A DNA stretch of 64,000 nt from Hyphomicrobiales bacterium (GCA_021775755.1 JAJFHE010000019.1:1-64000), one strand, 5' to 3'; counted from the first letter of the stretch, positions 7,101 through 16,500 are shown. Translations and numbers: made by a program. The notes: a model not told the origin generated them from the sequence alone.

Positions 7101-8604
7101 GACCCAGCATTAGCTCCCCGATACGTTCGCGGCTTGCGTCCTTGATCGCAAACTCACCCACAAGCCGGCCTCGGCTCATGACTGAAACTGTATCCGACAG
7201 CGCCAGGACTTCTTCCAGATCTTCGCTGACAAGCACGCAGGCGATGCCCTTCGCAGCCGCATTGAGCAACAGACTGTGCACCGTACTTGCCGCCTGAATG
7301 TCCAAACCTCGGGTCGGTGAATGAGCAACAATCACACTCATGTCCTCTCCAAGTTCGCGTGCAATTAGCAGCTTCTGCGCATTACCCCCGGACAACAGTC
7401 TCGACTTCGTGGAGGCTAGGCATCCTTGAATCTGATAGCGCTCAATCGCGCCTTCGACATGCTGGCGCATTCGCTTGCGATCAACACGAGCCCAGTTGCC
7501 GTATCGCCCATCTGGAACTCCGGTCATGGCGAAATTCTCTGCGGCGGAAAAGTCCGCAATCAGCCCGGTATCGAACCGGTCGGCAGGTACAAACCGAAAG
7601 CCGTTGCTTCGAAACGCCTTCACGTTACCCGTGTCGACCGTATTGCCATCAATTGTGATTTCGCCTTCGGCTACGGGGCTGAAACCTATAAGTGCGTCAA
7701 CCAACTGAGGCTGGCCGTTTCCGCCAACGCCTGCAATACCGTAAATCTCGCCACCACGAACCTCAAAGCTCACACCCTCAACATCACAGCCGCCCGAACT
7801 CCGTTTTACGGTAAGACCGGCCACTTTCAACGACACATCACCGAGGTGCTTGCTTTCACGCTTCGGTGTTGGCGTCGATGCCCCCACCATCGATCTGGCA
7901 AGATCCTCCCGTGTTAGTCCCTCTGCTGAACTGGAGGCCAGCACAGTCTGGCCATCGCGCATAACCGTCACGCGGTCGCTGTATCCCAAGACCTCACGAA
8001 GCTTATGCGTGATGAGGACGACTGCGCAGCCATCACCCGCCATATTGCGTAGCAGCTGCAGGACCGACGCGGCTTCCTGGTCGGTCAGAACTGCGGTCGG
8101 TTCGTCCAGGATCAATATGCGGGCGCCCAGCAGCAGCATCTTCAGCACTTCGACGCGCTGCTGCTCGGCTACTGAAATTTCATCAATGCGTTTGTCCGGG
8201 TCGATTTCAAGCGAGAGCTCCTTTGATTTCTCTCGCAAGAGTTCAGCGGCAGCCGCCGATGTTCGCACGCCCAACGCTTCCCCGCATGCAAGTAGAATGT
8301 TCTCTGCCACAGTAAAGCGACCGACGAGTCGAAAGTGCTGATGCACCATTCCGATGCCGTGGCGCGCCGCATCGGCCGGGCCGGCGACCGGGGAATGAAC
8401 CCCATTTACAGCCATCGTACCTGCGTCCGGTGCATACAGGCCACAGGCAACATTCATCAACGTTGACTTGCCCGCACCATTTTCGCCGAGCAAAGCGTGA
8501 ACTTCTCCCCACTCCACCTCGAAATGTGCTCCGGCAAGCGCCGGCCGACCATCAAACTCCTTGCAGATTCCCGCAAGTTCGAGAGCCTTGTGATGGTGCT
8601 TCAT
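7093..8604 (-). CDS. BMP-type ABC importer ATPase with two nucleotide-binding domains
   Basis: ATPase of 503 residues with tandem ABC domains that powers the importer. The first half has Walker A GENGAGKST (about residues 39 to 47), a signature replaced by ISVAEQQRVE, and Walker B ILILDEPTAVLT. The second half has a degenerate Walker A (GVGGNGQPQL), signature LSGGNAQKLL and a non-canonical Walker B VIVAHSPTRGLD. This asymmetry is normal for sugar- and BMP-type ATPases. It lies 37 bp downstream of the binding-protein gene and overlaps the permease gene. Confidence 0.92.
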   Translation of the reverse strand: MKHHHKALELAGICKEFDGRPALAGAHFEVEWGEVHALLGENGAGKSTLMNVACGLYAPDAGTMAVNGVHSPVAGPADAARHGIGMVHQHFRLVGRFTVAENILLACGEALGVRTSAAAAELLREKSKELSLEIDPDKRIDEISVAEQQRVEVLKMLLLGARILILDEPTAVLTDQEAASVLQLLRNMAGDGCAVVLITHKLREVLGYSDRVTVMRDGQTVLASSSAEGLTREDLARSMVGASTPTPKRESKHLGDVSLKVAGLTVKRSSGGCDVEGVSFEVRGGEIYGIAGVGGNGQPQLVDALIGFSPVAEGEITIDGNTVDTGNVKAFRSNGFRFVPADRFDTGLIADFSAAENFAMTGVPDGRYGNWARVDRKRMRQHVEGAIERYQIQGCLASTKSRLLSGGNAQKLLIARELGEDMSVIVAHSPTRGLDIQAASTVHSLLLNAAAKGIACVLVSEDLEEVLALSDTVSVMSRGRLVGEFAIKDASRERIGELMLGHA

Positions 8605-8641
8605 GGCCGGGCGCTTGCCCTTAGGAGTTTGTGTTGTGTGG

Positions 8642-9736
8642 CTATTCGCCTGCCGGCATTGTGCCGATTATACCCTCAACAAAATAGTCCATGGTCCAGA
8701 GCTGATCATCGGTGATGGATTGCCCGACGGCAATCACCTCGGTGCCATCTTGTTTGCGGACGGGACCGTCGAACGGTGTCAATTCACCCGCCCTCATAGC
8801 AGCTTCCGCCGCAGCGATCCGTTCCCTGACTTCAGTCGGAATGGCATCGCTCAAAGGCGCCAACCCGATCATGCCTTTGTCGAGACCGACGAAAGAGCTG
8901 CCCGGGCTTTCCCAGGTACCCGCAATCATGGCTTGAACCGAGGGGACCAAGTGTGATGCCCAGTGGAACACGACCGATGTCAGGTGTCCATTGGGAGCCA
9001 GCGCCGACATGTCGTTTTGGAAACCGACGAAACGAACGCCAGCCTTCTCCGCAGCTGCTGGCACCGAAGCTGCACTAAGGTTGGTCGCGATTACATCGAC
9101 TCCCTGCTCGATCATGGCTTCAGCTGCCTGCCCTTCTTTGACCGGGTCAAACCAAGTATTGACGAAAGTCGCGACAAGCTGGACCTCGGGATCGATAGCC
9201 TGGGCGCCTCGCTGGAAAGCATTAATATCCCAGTTCACGACCGAGAGGGGGAACCCCGCTACTATGCCAATCTTTTTGGTTGTGGTTGCAGAAGCGGCAG
9301 CCATACCAGCAAGATACCAGGCTTGGTAGGTGAGCGCGTAGAAGCTTTCCAAATTGGCGGCCGACGTTTCGCCAGCGGCATTCATAAACGCGACACTTGG
9401 ATACTTCTCCGCCGCCTCCTGCAGTGCTTCACCATAGCCCCAGGAGGTTCCAATGATGATGTTGTATCCACGCTGCACATAGAGATCCACAATCTGGAGG
9501 ACCTTCGCCTTCTCCTCAGCGACATCTTCGGTGAAGTGAATGTCGAGACCGGTTTGCTCTTCCAGAATTACCCGGCCGCGTTCAATGGATTCAGTCCAGC
9601 CACCATCGTGTGCTGGAGAGAGGTAGATGAATGCGGCCTTCGGATCGCCCTGAAGCTGAACCTGCGCATATGCAGAAACTGTCAACAAAACCGCCGCTGC
9701 TGCGACGATTGCTGTATTCACCATTTGCTTGATCAT
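8642..9736 (-). CDS. BMP-family periplasmic substrate-binding protein
   Basis: Captures the ligand in the periplasm and delivers it to the permeases. 364 residues. The signal peptide spans residues 1 to 24 and ends SAYA before Q; there is no lipobox, unlike many BMP lipoproteins. The body shows AFIYLSPAHDGGWTESIERG and GTSWGYGEALQEAAEKYP, typical of Bmp/PnrA proteins. The start at 9736 is set by GGTGGAGG upstream and by the signal peptide; an upstream ATG at 9814 would add 26 unconvincing residues. It is the first gene of the operon, divergent from lysR, with a shared regulatory motif between them. Ligand unknown; creatine, creatinine or urea-like compounds are inferred from context only. Confidence 0.9.
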   Translation of the reverse strand: MIKQMVNTAIVAAAAVLLTVSAYAQVQLQGDPKAAFIYLSPAHDGGWTESIERGRVILEEQTGLDIHFTEDVAEEKAKVLQIVDLYVQRGYNIIIGTSWGYGEALQEAAEKYPSVAFMNAAGETSAANLESFYALTYQAWYLAGMAAASATTTKKIGIVAGFPLSVVNWDINAFQRGAQAIDPEVQLVATFVNTWFDPVKEGQAAEAMIEQGVDVIATNLSAASVPAAAEKAGVRFVGFQNDMSALAPNGHLTSVVFHWASHLVPSVQAMIAGTWESPGSSFVGLDKGMIGLAPLSDAIPTEVRERIAAAEAAMRAGELTPFDGPVRKQDGTEVIAVGQSITDDQLWTMDYFVEGIIGTMPAGE

Positions 9737-9844
9737 ATCGGTACCTCCACCTTTGTTCGTCCGCGACAGATTGCAGACGCAATCGTCTTGGAGGGGTCTC
9801 GTAACTCCGTGCACGATGAACGTAACGACTGCCGGAGTATGATT

Positions 9845-9873
9845 GAAATTGATAGGTCAAATATTTTTATGAG
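9845..9873. promoter_or_regulatory. Putative LysR operator between the BMP operon and lysR
   Basis: The 29-bp segment starts GAAATTGAT and ends ATATTTTTATGAG; it matches 16597..16625 at 24 of 29 positions with no gap. It contains T-N11-A (T9849 to A9861). It lies 109 bp upstream of the BMP binding-protein start and 95 bp upstream of lysR, where an autoregulating LysR protein would be expected to bind. Confidence 0.55.
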
Positions 9874-9968
9874 ACTCATCAATCCTCAATTCAGGCTATA
9901 AGTAGGCACAGAAATTGGTCGTTGCGCGGTGCGCCGAAGGCGGCAACCATCGAAGTGGAGGGTGTCGA

Positions 9969-10883
9969 ATGGAGCGAGTCATCCCAATCGATCTCTTGAA
10001 AACTTTTCTGGTGCTTTATGAGCACAAGAGCTTTTCGAAGACCGGAGAAATCGTCGGGCGGTCCCAGTCCGCCGTCAGCCTGCAGATGCGCCGCCTTCAA
10101 GAAATCGCCGAAGGGCCGCTGTTCACCAACTCGGGCAAGACGCTGGCCTTGACCGAGCAGGGCAGAGTCCTGCTCGACTACGCGGAGCAGATTATCAAGC
10201 TGAACGATGAGTGCATGTCGCGCCTTCATGGACGGCTCATTAAAGGTATCGTGCGCATTGGGATACCGAGTGACTTTGCCATCACTTATCTCCCGCGCAT
10301 ACTTGGACGGTTCAGCCAGGACAATCCCAATATCGAACTGGATGTCCAGTGCGACCTGAGTTCGGACCTCAGGCAAAGCATTCGCGATCAGAATTACGAT
10401 CTGGTGCTCTGCCTGCATGACGGACAACCATCCGAGTTTTTGGAAGGAACCTGGCGGGACCCGGCTGTTTGGGTTGGAAGTCGAACACACAATCTGGCGC
10501 GCCTGCGCCCACTGCCGCTTGTACTGTTTCCCGAGGGCTGTCAGTACCGCAATCGGATCATCCAAACCCTGCAGAACCACGACATTGCCTTCCGCGTTGT
10601 CTATTCGAGCTCGAACATGGCCGGAAACCAGGCGGCGATCCAAAGCGGCCTTGGGCTTACCGTCCTGTCCCGCACAACGGTGCCTCCTTACCTCAAGGAT
10701 TTACCGCAGACGCCGGATCTCCCCGATCTTGGGACTGTGGAAATTGGCCTCTACTGGAACAAAAGGGGTGCCACCAAGGCCACGCAACAACTTGCCAGCT
10801 ACCTCTCCGGAATACTCGACCGGAGGCTCGGTTCGCGACCAACAGGTGAAACCGCGCCCGACGACGAAATCGGTGCCGGGTAG
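9969..10883 (+). CDS. LysR-family transcriptional regulator
   Basis: DNA-binding regulator of 304 residues. The N-terminal winged helix-turn-helix (DLLKTFLVLYEHKSFSKTGE, then VGRSQSAVSLQMRRL) is followed by a LysR substrate-binding domain from about residue 90. The start at 9969 has GGAGG 7 bases upstream; an earlier in-frame ATG at 9915 gives a non-family extension. It is divergent from the BMP operon, the usual LysR arrangement, and probably senses the imported compound or a product. It likely controls the importer, and by shared motif the creatinase operon and ureE. Confidence 0.9.
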   Translation: MERVIPIDLLKTFLVLYEHKSFSKTGEIVGRSQSAVSLQMRRLQEIAEGPLFTNSGKTLALTEQGRVLLDYAEQIIKLNDECMSRLHGRLIKGIVRIGIPSDFAITYLPRILGRFSQDNPNIELDVQCDLSSDLRQSIRDQNYDLVLCLHDGQPSEFLEGTWRDPAVWVGSRTHNLARLRPLPLVLFPEGCQYRNRIIQTLQNHDIAFRVVYSSSNMAGNQAAIQSGLGLTVLSRTTVPPYLKDLPQTPDLPDLGTVEIGLYWNKRGATKATQQLASYLSGILDRRLGSRPTGETAPDDEIGAG

Positions 10884-10891
10884 ACGACACC

Positions 10892-11248
10892 ATGGCGCAA
10901 GCGTTTAGAAAGCGGTTTTCAGACACAGGAATCGATATCGCACAGGAACAGGCCCTTAAGGTTCAAGGAACATACAACCTGGATCTTAAGGTCACCGTGG
11001 AGTGGGAGCGTTCGGTCACAATTGGCGAAGTTGCCAAGGTACTGGAACCCGTTCTTTCGCAAGCATGCGAACTGAAAACCATTCGTCACCATCTTGCCGG
11101 GCACTTTCGCTCAACTGATGAATTCCTGCCCCCCGGCAAAATCAGCAAGTACAGAATATCCCGTCAATCCGCGCAAATGGTGGTGGATGCGCTGTGCGAA
11201 GCCGGTTGGCTACTGTCGACAGACGACAGCAGGTGGCATCGTTCGTAG
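10892..11248 (+). CDS. Hypothetical protein downstream of lysR
   Basis: 118-codon frame beginning 8 bp after the lysR stop, so probably cotranscribed with it. I do not recognise the sequence. It has no signal peptide or membrane segment. The C-terminal half (KYRISRQSAQMVVDALCEAGWLL) could form a winged helix. Coding status rests on the tight spacing and the uninterrupted frame; no clear ribosome-binding site stands out. Confidence 0.45.
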   Translation: MAQAFRKRFSDTGIDIAQEQALKVQGTYNLDLKVTVEWERSVTIGEVAKVLEPVLSQACELKTIRHHLAGHFRSTDEFLPPGKISKYRISRQSAQMVVDALCEAGWLLSTDDSRWHRS

Positions 11249-11259
11249 AGAGCTGCCTG

Positions 11260-11290
11260 AAAAATGGTGGCACCAACACGTGGCGCCACC
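11260..11290 (-). terminator. Intrinsic terminator after hyuB
   Basis: On the minus strand a GGTGGC/GCCACC stem (11285..11290 with 11266..11271) is followed by ATTTTTC. It sits about 30 bp past the hyuB stop, between hyuB and the convergent hypothetical gene, and would end the creatinase-hyuAB transcript. Confidence 0.55.
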
Positions 11291-11316
11291 GACAGTTGGG
11301 AGGATGTAAATAGCGT

Positions 11317-13071
11317 TTAGCTGGATCGAAGCGCGTTTGTCTTGTCTTCGTCGATTTCTCCGCTTTTTTCATCAAGGGCAACGCCGTAAATATCGCGCGC
11401 ATCTTCGAATGTTATCAGCTCATTGCGATAGTCTATTGCGACAAGAGCTGGATCCCGCTCATGCGGGTCACCATATCCGCCGCCGCCCGCAGTGCGGTGC
11501 CGGATAACCGATCCGGCCTTGATTTTCACGCCGCTGGAACGAATGTGCCATTGCTCTTCAGGGGTTCCGGGGTCGATCAGGAGTTCGCTGCCCTGCCCTT
11601 CTTTTCCGCCAAAAAGGCCGTAGGGCTTGAACCGTTCGCGATCAAGCGCGATCGCCATTTCAGCATCGCCGAGTGTGCGGTAATCGATTTCCGTACCGAA
11701 GCCTCCGCGATACTTGCCGGCCCCTGCCGAGCGCGGCTGAAGGGCAAATTTCTCACACAGCAAGACTGGCGTCGTCGTTTCCATCACTTCGATCGGTATG
11801 TTGTAGGCGTCACCACTTCCCAGTGAAACTGTCGCGGTGTTGCCGTCGGCATGAGCACGGCCACCCCATCCGCCCGAGTAACATTCGAAATGAACGAACT
11901 CCCCACCGGAATCGGGCTCCTCACCGCCGAGCGTCATACAACTGAAGCAACCGAATGTGCCGCCTATGACCTCCTCGGGAATAACCTCCGATAGCGCGAT
12001 GAAAACGAGCTCAATCAGGCGCGTCCCCATATTTCCCATGCCGGTGGTGACAGGTGCTGGATACTGAGGGTTATAGACACTGCCCACCGGAGCCTTGACG
12101 GTGATTGGCCGGTACGAACCCTCGTTGCCGCCGAGCGCGGTATCCGTCAGGAACATCACGGTTTGACGGCTCATGGACACCGTTACCACCCAATGACAGT
12201 TTCCTGCCGCCCCTTCTCGCTGTTCGCCGCTGCCGGCGAAATCGATTTCGATGTCGCCCCCCTTGATCGTTACAGCCACGGCGATGGGGATCGGCTCGTC
12301 TGATACTCCATCTCCATCGGCGAAGCCGGACGCTTTGTAGGTTCCGTCAGGAATTGCCTGGATTGCCGCACGCACTAGCCGTTCACCGTGGTCTATGAGC
12401 TCTTCACCGGCGATCTTGAGCAACTCAGATCCGTGTTTCTCCAACCAGGAGTGCGCCCTCAGCTCTGCCGTTTTCAGCGATGCGATCTGTGCCGCAAAAT
12501 CTCCTCGCGATAGTTCCGGCGTCCGCAAATTGGCGAGCAGGATTTCGACAATGGCATCGTTCATGACGCCCTCTGTTGCCAGCTTGATCACGGGAAGGCA
12601 CAAGCCCTCCTGATACGTGTTGCGTGCATCCGCTGACCAACTTCCCGGGTCTTTACCGCCGATATCGAGATGATGCGCCTTGTTGGCGGCGAGAAGCACA
12701 AGCTCACCTTCCCAGAAGATCGGCATGACAACGTTAATGTCATTCTTGTGTGTGCCGCCGGCGGTATAGGGATCGTTGGAGAGGTAGATGTCTCCCGGCT
12801 TCATGACATCCAACGGGTATTTCTCGATCACCGCTTCGATGACGAAGTTCATTGATCCGTTGAAGATGGGAATGCCTTCGGCCTGCGCCAACAGGCGCCC
12901 AGTGCCATCGAACAACACACAGCTGAAGTCGTTGATCTCTCTGAGGATCGTCGAGTAGGAGGTCCGTTTGAGCGTGATGGACATCTCGCTGATGATTGAG
13001 GTAAGTCCCGCTCGCACGACTTCCAGGGTCACGGGATCGACGGCGTCGGGTCGCGAAGCTTGCTTTTGCAT
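11317..13071 (-). CDS. hyuB: Hydantoinase B / N-methylhydantoinase B-type subunit
   Basis: 584 residues, HyuB (hydantoinase_B) family, the partner of HyuA in ATP-dependent opening of five-membered cyclic imides and amides such as N-methylhydantoin or 5-oxoproline. It starts DPVTLEVVRAGLTSIISEM and contains NDPYTAGGTHKNDINVVMPIFW, HHLDIGGKDPGS and GGYGDPHERDP, all family hallmarks. It is full length for the bacterial stand-alone subunit. It lies 33 bp after hyuA and is the last gene of the operon. The natural substrate is not readable from sequence; context with a creatinase points to N-methylhydantoin. Confidence 0.9.
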   Translation of the reverse strand: MQKQASRPDAVDPVTLEVVRAGLTSIISEMSITLKRTSYSTILREINDFSCVLFDGTGRLLAQAEGIPIFNGSMNFVIEAVIEKYPLDVMKPGDIYLSNDPYTAGGTHKNDINVVMPIFWEGELVLLAANKAHHLDIGGKDPGSWSADARNTYQEGLCLPVIKLATEGVMNDAIVEILLANLRTPELSRGDFAAQIASLKTAELRAHSWLEKHGSELLKIAGEELIDHGERLVRAAIQAIPDGTYKASGFADGDGVSDEPIPIAVAVTIKGGDIEIDFAGSGEQREGAAGNCHWVVTVSMSRQTVMFLTDTALGGNEGSYRPITVKAPVGSVYNPQYPAPVTTGMGNMGTRLIELVFIALSEVIPEEVIGGTFGCFSCMTLGGEEPDSGGEFVHFECYSGGWGGRAHADGNTATVSLGSGDAYNIPIEVMETTTPVLLCEKFALQPRSAGAGKYRGGFGTEIDYRTLGDAEMAIALDRERFKPYGLFGGKEGQGSELLIDPGTPEEQWHIRSSGVKIKAGSVIRHRTAGGGGYGDPHERDPALVAIDYRNELITFEDARDIYGVALDEKSGEIDEDKTNALRSS

Positions 13072-13104
13072 GGCTCTGTTTCCTCTTTGCTCGGCGGCTG
13101 CGCT

Positions 13105-15177
13105 TCAAGGCCGGTTTTCGATAGTCACATTCCGGAACTGATCGACCGTACCGTACTGTTCCGGCGCGATGACGATTGTGGAACGAGGGTCCTCGACGAC
13201 GCACGGCCCCTCCAGCCGGTCGCCATCGGCCAGTTGTTCAATCCCATAGACCGCGGTCTCGACTGCCGCTCCATCGAAGATCAGTTTCCGACTGTCCTTT
13301 GCCGCAAGTTCATCTCTATCGGCGCGGGCCGGGTAAGTCGGCAAATCCGGACGCCCCACTTTTCCAACCGCGAATACCCTCAAGTTGACCATCTCGACGT
13401 CGAATTCCGGCGTCGAATAGCCATACGTCTTTTCATGCAGCTGGTTGAATGCTTCGCGGATTTCTGCAGGGTCAAGATTTTCATTGTCCACATAAACCCG
13501 CAGATAATGATCCTGGCCGACATACCGGACATCCAGAACGTAAGAACAGTCGATCTCTTTCTCCGAGAGGCCTTCCTCCACGAGGCGCTCAACGCCTCTT
13601 TCACGCAGCGATCCGAGCTGTTTCGCAACCTCCCCCCAGTCAGCATTATCGAATGCGGTCACATTCGACTGTGCGAAATCGTGACGGAAATCGGTAGACA
13701 GCATGCCCATCGCACAAAGCGCCCCGGGATTATTGGGCACCATCACTTTGGTGACTTCGCCGGTACGCAGCAGATCCGCCGCAACCATTCCGCCAGCGCC
13801 ACCGAACGCCATCAAAGTAAAGTCGCGCGGATCGTGGCCGCGGGCAATCAGAATGGAACGTATTGCCTTCGCCATATTTGCCGTGACGACGCGGATAACC
13901 CCTTCCGCTGCCTCCTGAGTGGAGAGACCAAGGGGCTTGGCAACCTTTTCAGCTACGGCATGCTCGGCACTCTGCGTGTCCAGCGTCATTTCACCGCCAA
14001 GGAAGTAGTCGGGGTTCAGCCGGTTGAGGACGACACAGGCATCCGACACGGTCGGTTCGTCGCCGCCGTGTCCATAGCACACAGGACCGGGCGAGGCGCC
14101 CGCGCTCTGTGGCCCAACCCTTAACGCTCCGCCTGAATCGATCCAGGCGATGCTGCCACCCCCTGCGCCGATGGCGAGTATTTCGATCATCGGAGCCATG
14201 ATGGGCCAACCATCAATGCGGCTTTCGTCAACAGTGAGAGCGTGGCCGTTCGAAATCACGCCCATGTCACTGCTGGTTCCACCCATATCGATCGTCACCG
14301 CGTTCTGAACTCCCGCCCTTTCGGCCAGATACTGTGCGCCGACGACACCACCGCTTGGGCCGGACATGACCGTACGCGCTGGAAATAGCCGCGCCGTCGA
14401 AGCAGTAATGATCCCGCCATTCGATTGCATGACGTAGAGTTCCCGTTTCAACTCGCGCTCGCGGAGTTCGGCGGAGAGGTCATCCAGATATGAACTGATG
14501 ATCGGTACCGTGCTGGCGTTGATGACAGCTGTCGACGTACGTTCGAACTCCCGGATTTCCGGTGCTACATCGGAGGAAATGACAACCACGCAGTCGGGAT
14601 GTTCCTTTAAGAAAACTTCCCGGAAGCGCCTCTCATGCAGCGGGTTCGCATAAGCGTGGATGAAGCAAACGGCAATCGTGTTGATCGACCGCGCCTTTAT
14701 TTCGCGTGCCAGTTCCACAACCGCCTTTTCATCGAGGGGCGTTAGCACCTCACCCGTATGGCGAACGCGCTCGCGCACCTCGAAGCGAAGATGACGCGGA
14801 ATGAGCGGCGCGGGTTTTACCCATTTGAGGTCGTACATGTAGGGATTGTTGGTCCGCATGATTTCCAGCACATCGCGGAAGCCGGCGCTCGTTACCAATG
14901 CGGCGGTAGGCAGTTTGCGCTCGATCAACGCGTTGAGCACAACCGTGGCACCGTGAACGAAATACTGCACATCGCCAAGAGTAAGGCGCATCTTGCCTTG
15001 CGTGTTTCTCTCAACCGCATCCAGAACCTTGGTGACGCCGGTAAGAACGCCACTCTTGAAATCCCCGGGCGTTGAGGAAGTCTTTTCCACATGCAGGTGT
15101 CCATCAGAGTCGAGCACGACCAGATCGGTAAAGGTTCCACCAATGTCTGCAGCTAACCGGGCGCTCATATGGGCCAC
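13105..15177 (-). CDS. hyuA: Hydantoinase A / N-methylhydantoinase A-type subunit
   Basis: 690 residues, HyuA family with actin-like ATPase fold. The N-terminal phosphate-binding loop is AADIGGTFTDLVVLD, the central motif is NGGIITA...VMSGPSGGVVGAQYLA, and a second ATP loop reads TIDMGGTSSDMGV. This subunit couples ATP hydrolysis to ring opening together with HyuB. The gene lies 54 bp downstream of the creatinase-like gene. The start could be M1 (15177) or M4 (15168). Alternatives in the family are 5-oxoprolinase and acetone or acetophenone carboxylase subunits; the 690-residue length and two-gene layout fit hydantoinase-type enzymes best. Confidence 0.9.
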   Translation of the reverse strand: MAHMSARLAADIGGTFTDLVVLDSDGHLHVEKTSSTPGDFKSGVLTGVTKVLDAVERNTQGKMRLTLGDVQYFVHGATVVLNALIERKLPTAALVTSAGFRDVLEIMRTNNPYMYDLKWVKPAPLIPRHLRFEVRERVRHTGEVLTPLDEKAVVELAREIKARSINTIAVCFIHAYANPLHERRFREVFLKEHPDCVVVISSDVAPEIREFERTSTAVINASTVPIISSYLDDLSAELRERELKRELYVMQSNGGIITASTARLFPARTVMSGPSGGVVGAQYLAERAGVQNAVTIDMGGTSSDMGVISNGHALTVDESRIDGWPIMAPMIEILAIGAGGGSIAWIDSGGALRVGPQSAGASPGPVCYGHGGDEPTVSDACVVLNRLNPDYFLGGEMTLDTQSAEHAVAEKVAKPLGLSTQEAAEGVIRVVTANMAKAIRSILIARGHDPRDFTLMAFGGAGGMVAADLLRTGEVTKVMVPNNPGALCAMGMLSTDFRHDFAQSNVTAFDNADWGEVAKQLGSLRERGVERLVEEGLSEKEIDCSYVLDVRYVGQDHYLRVYVDNENLDPAEIREAFNQLHEKTYGYSTPEFDVEMVNLRVFAVGKVGRPDLPTYPARADRDELAAKDSRKLIFDGAAVETAVYGIEQLADGDRLEGPCVVEDPRSTIVIAPEQYGTVDQFRNVTIENRP

Positions 15178-15231
15178 TCCGTTTTCATTTCAAATCGTCG
15201 CAGTTCGATCGTGCATCAACCGAGCGGTTCC

Positions 15232-16500
15232 TCAGTCCGGGAGCCAAATTTCCTGCAGTTTGTTGGCATCGTCTATTAAAAGGACGCCGCGCGGAAATGT
15301 GTTGAGGTTCTCGATTCCGTCACTGGTGATCAGGCAGATGTCGTGATGCCTGAAGCCGCCAAGCTCGCCGATATTGATCATCGGTTCCATGGTAACGACC
15401 ATGTTTTCCTGCAGCGGTGTGTCGTTGTACTGACGCAATTCACCGCCCTCCTCGCGACCAAACCAATACGTCATGATACCAAGCGAGTGTCCCGTTCCGA
15501 ACGAACGGTCTCGGCGCCAATCGATGCCCGCTTCTTCATAAACCGCATTCACATGCTGATCGATGTCCGAGCACTTCACGCCGGCTTTCAGCGCACCCAG
15601 ACCTGCATGATGGGCGCGCACATTGGTTTTGAATACTTCGAGCGCATCGTCAGGTATGTGCCCCCAATACATGCTCCTTTCGAGAACATGATAATAGCCG
15701 GCGATGATCGCGTACGGATTGTTGCTGATCATTTCGCCCTTTTGGACGACGCGGTGCGCGTTCATTGTGTGCCCGACGCGGCTTCGAAAAGGGCCGGTCT
15801 GGAAGAGGCACTTGTTATTGAGATCGTCGTACTCGATGTCAGGGAATCTCTTTCGCATTTCAGCGGCAATAGCCACGTTGCAGGCGTTCGCCGCCTCCAC
15901 TTCGGTGATGCCCGGCTTCAGCGCATCGATGGCCGCATAGCCGCCAATCTCGCAGAGTTCGACACCATGCCGAATGATCGCTATTTCCTCCGCCGATTTG
16001 ACGAGACGCCGGCGCATGGTGTCGTAGCCGACATCAACAAACTCAAAACCCTTGAGGTCCTGTTCAATGCGACGCATGAACTGCACCGGGAGGACGTCTT
16101 CTTCAATACCGAGACGGCCGGATGAGATGCCGTGGTCGTTTAGTACTTCGCCCCAAATTTTCAGATTGCTTTCCTGCGCATTGCGTTCCCAGTCGTCGAA
16201 CAACCGCACATCGGAGTAGTAGCAGTTGTAAATCGTGCGGAGATCCTCGATGGTCGAAGCGATAAGAGTTGGCTCCCCGCCACGCGGTACGATGGTGGAA
16301 TGCAATCGCCCGACAGGAGGGCAGTAGAAACCTGTGTGATACAGAACGTTGTGGATGGAGGTCAGGATGACCGCATCCAATCCCTTTTCGTCCATAAGGG
16401 CATGCAGATTGCTGAGCCGGCGGCGCATCTCCTGCTCCGACCACACCTTGATTGTTGCAATCGGCTCCTTAGCTGAAATCGCATCCGCAAGCGCCCGCAT
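15232..16500 (-). CDS. Creatinase-like M24-fold amidinohydrolase
   Basis: 422 residues with the pita-bread fold of M24 enzymes. Creatinase hydrolyses creatine to sarcosine and urea without a metal. By recall of the Pseudomonas putida enzyme, its functional residues align here with conserved spacing: Arg64 to R65 (VGRL), His232 to H244 (VGHT), Tyr258 to Y270, Glu262 to E274 (HVLERSMY), His324 to H338 (GTGHSLG), Arg335 to R349 (FGREEG), and Glu358 to E372 (VVTMEPMI). The two aspartates that bind metal in aminopeptidase P are replaced (N and E), as in creatinase. It heads an operon with hyuA and hyuB. A generic Xaa-Pro peptidase is less likely. One active-site Phe (F62) seems to be Val here, so a related substrate is possible. 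Confidence 0.8.
   Translation of the reverse strand: MRALADAISAKEPIATIKVWSEQEMRRRLSNLHALMDEKGLDAVILTSIHNVLYHTGFYCPPVGRLHSTIVPRGGEPTLIASTIEDLRTIYNCYYSDVRLFDDWERNAQESNLKIWGEVLNDHGISSGRLGIEEDVLPVQFMRRIEQDLKGFEFVDVGYDTMRRRLVKSAEEIAIIRHGVELCEIGGYAAIDALKPGITEVEAANACNVAIAAEMRKRFPDIEYDDLNNKCLFQTGPFRSRVGHTMNAHRVVQKGEMISNNPYAIIAGYYHVLERSMYWGHIPDDALEVFKTNVRAHHAGLGALKAGVKCSDIDQHVNAVYEEAGIDWRRDRSFGTGHSLGIMTYWFGREEGGELRQYNDTPLQENMVVTMEPMINIGELGGFRHHDICLITSDGIENLNTFPRGVLLIDDANKLQEIWLPD

Noticed and set aside
13060-14124. Plus-strand frame of 354 codons
   Set aside because: Antisense shadow of hyuA.
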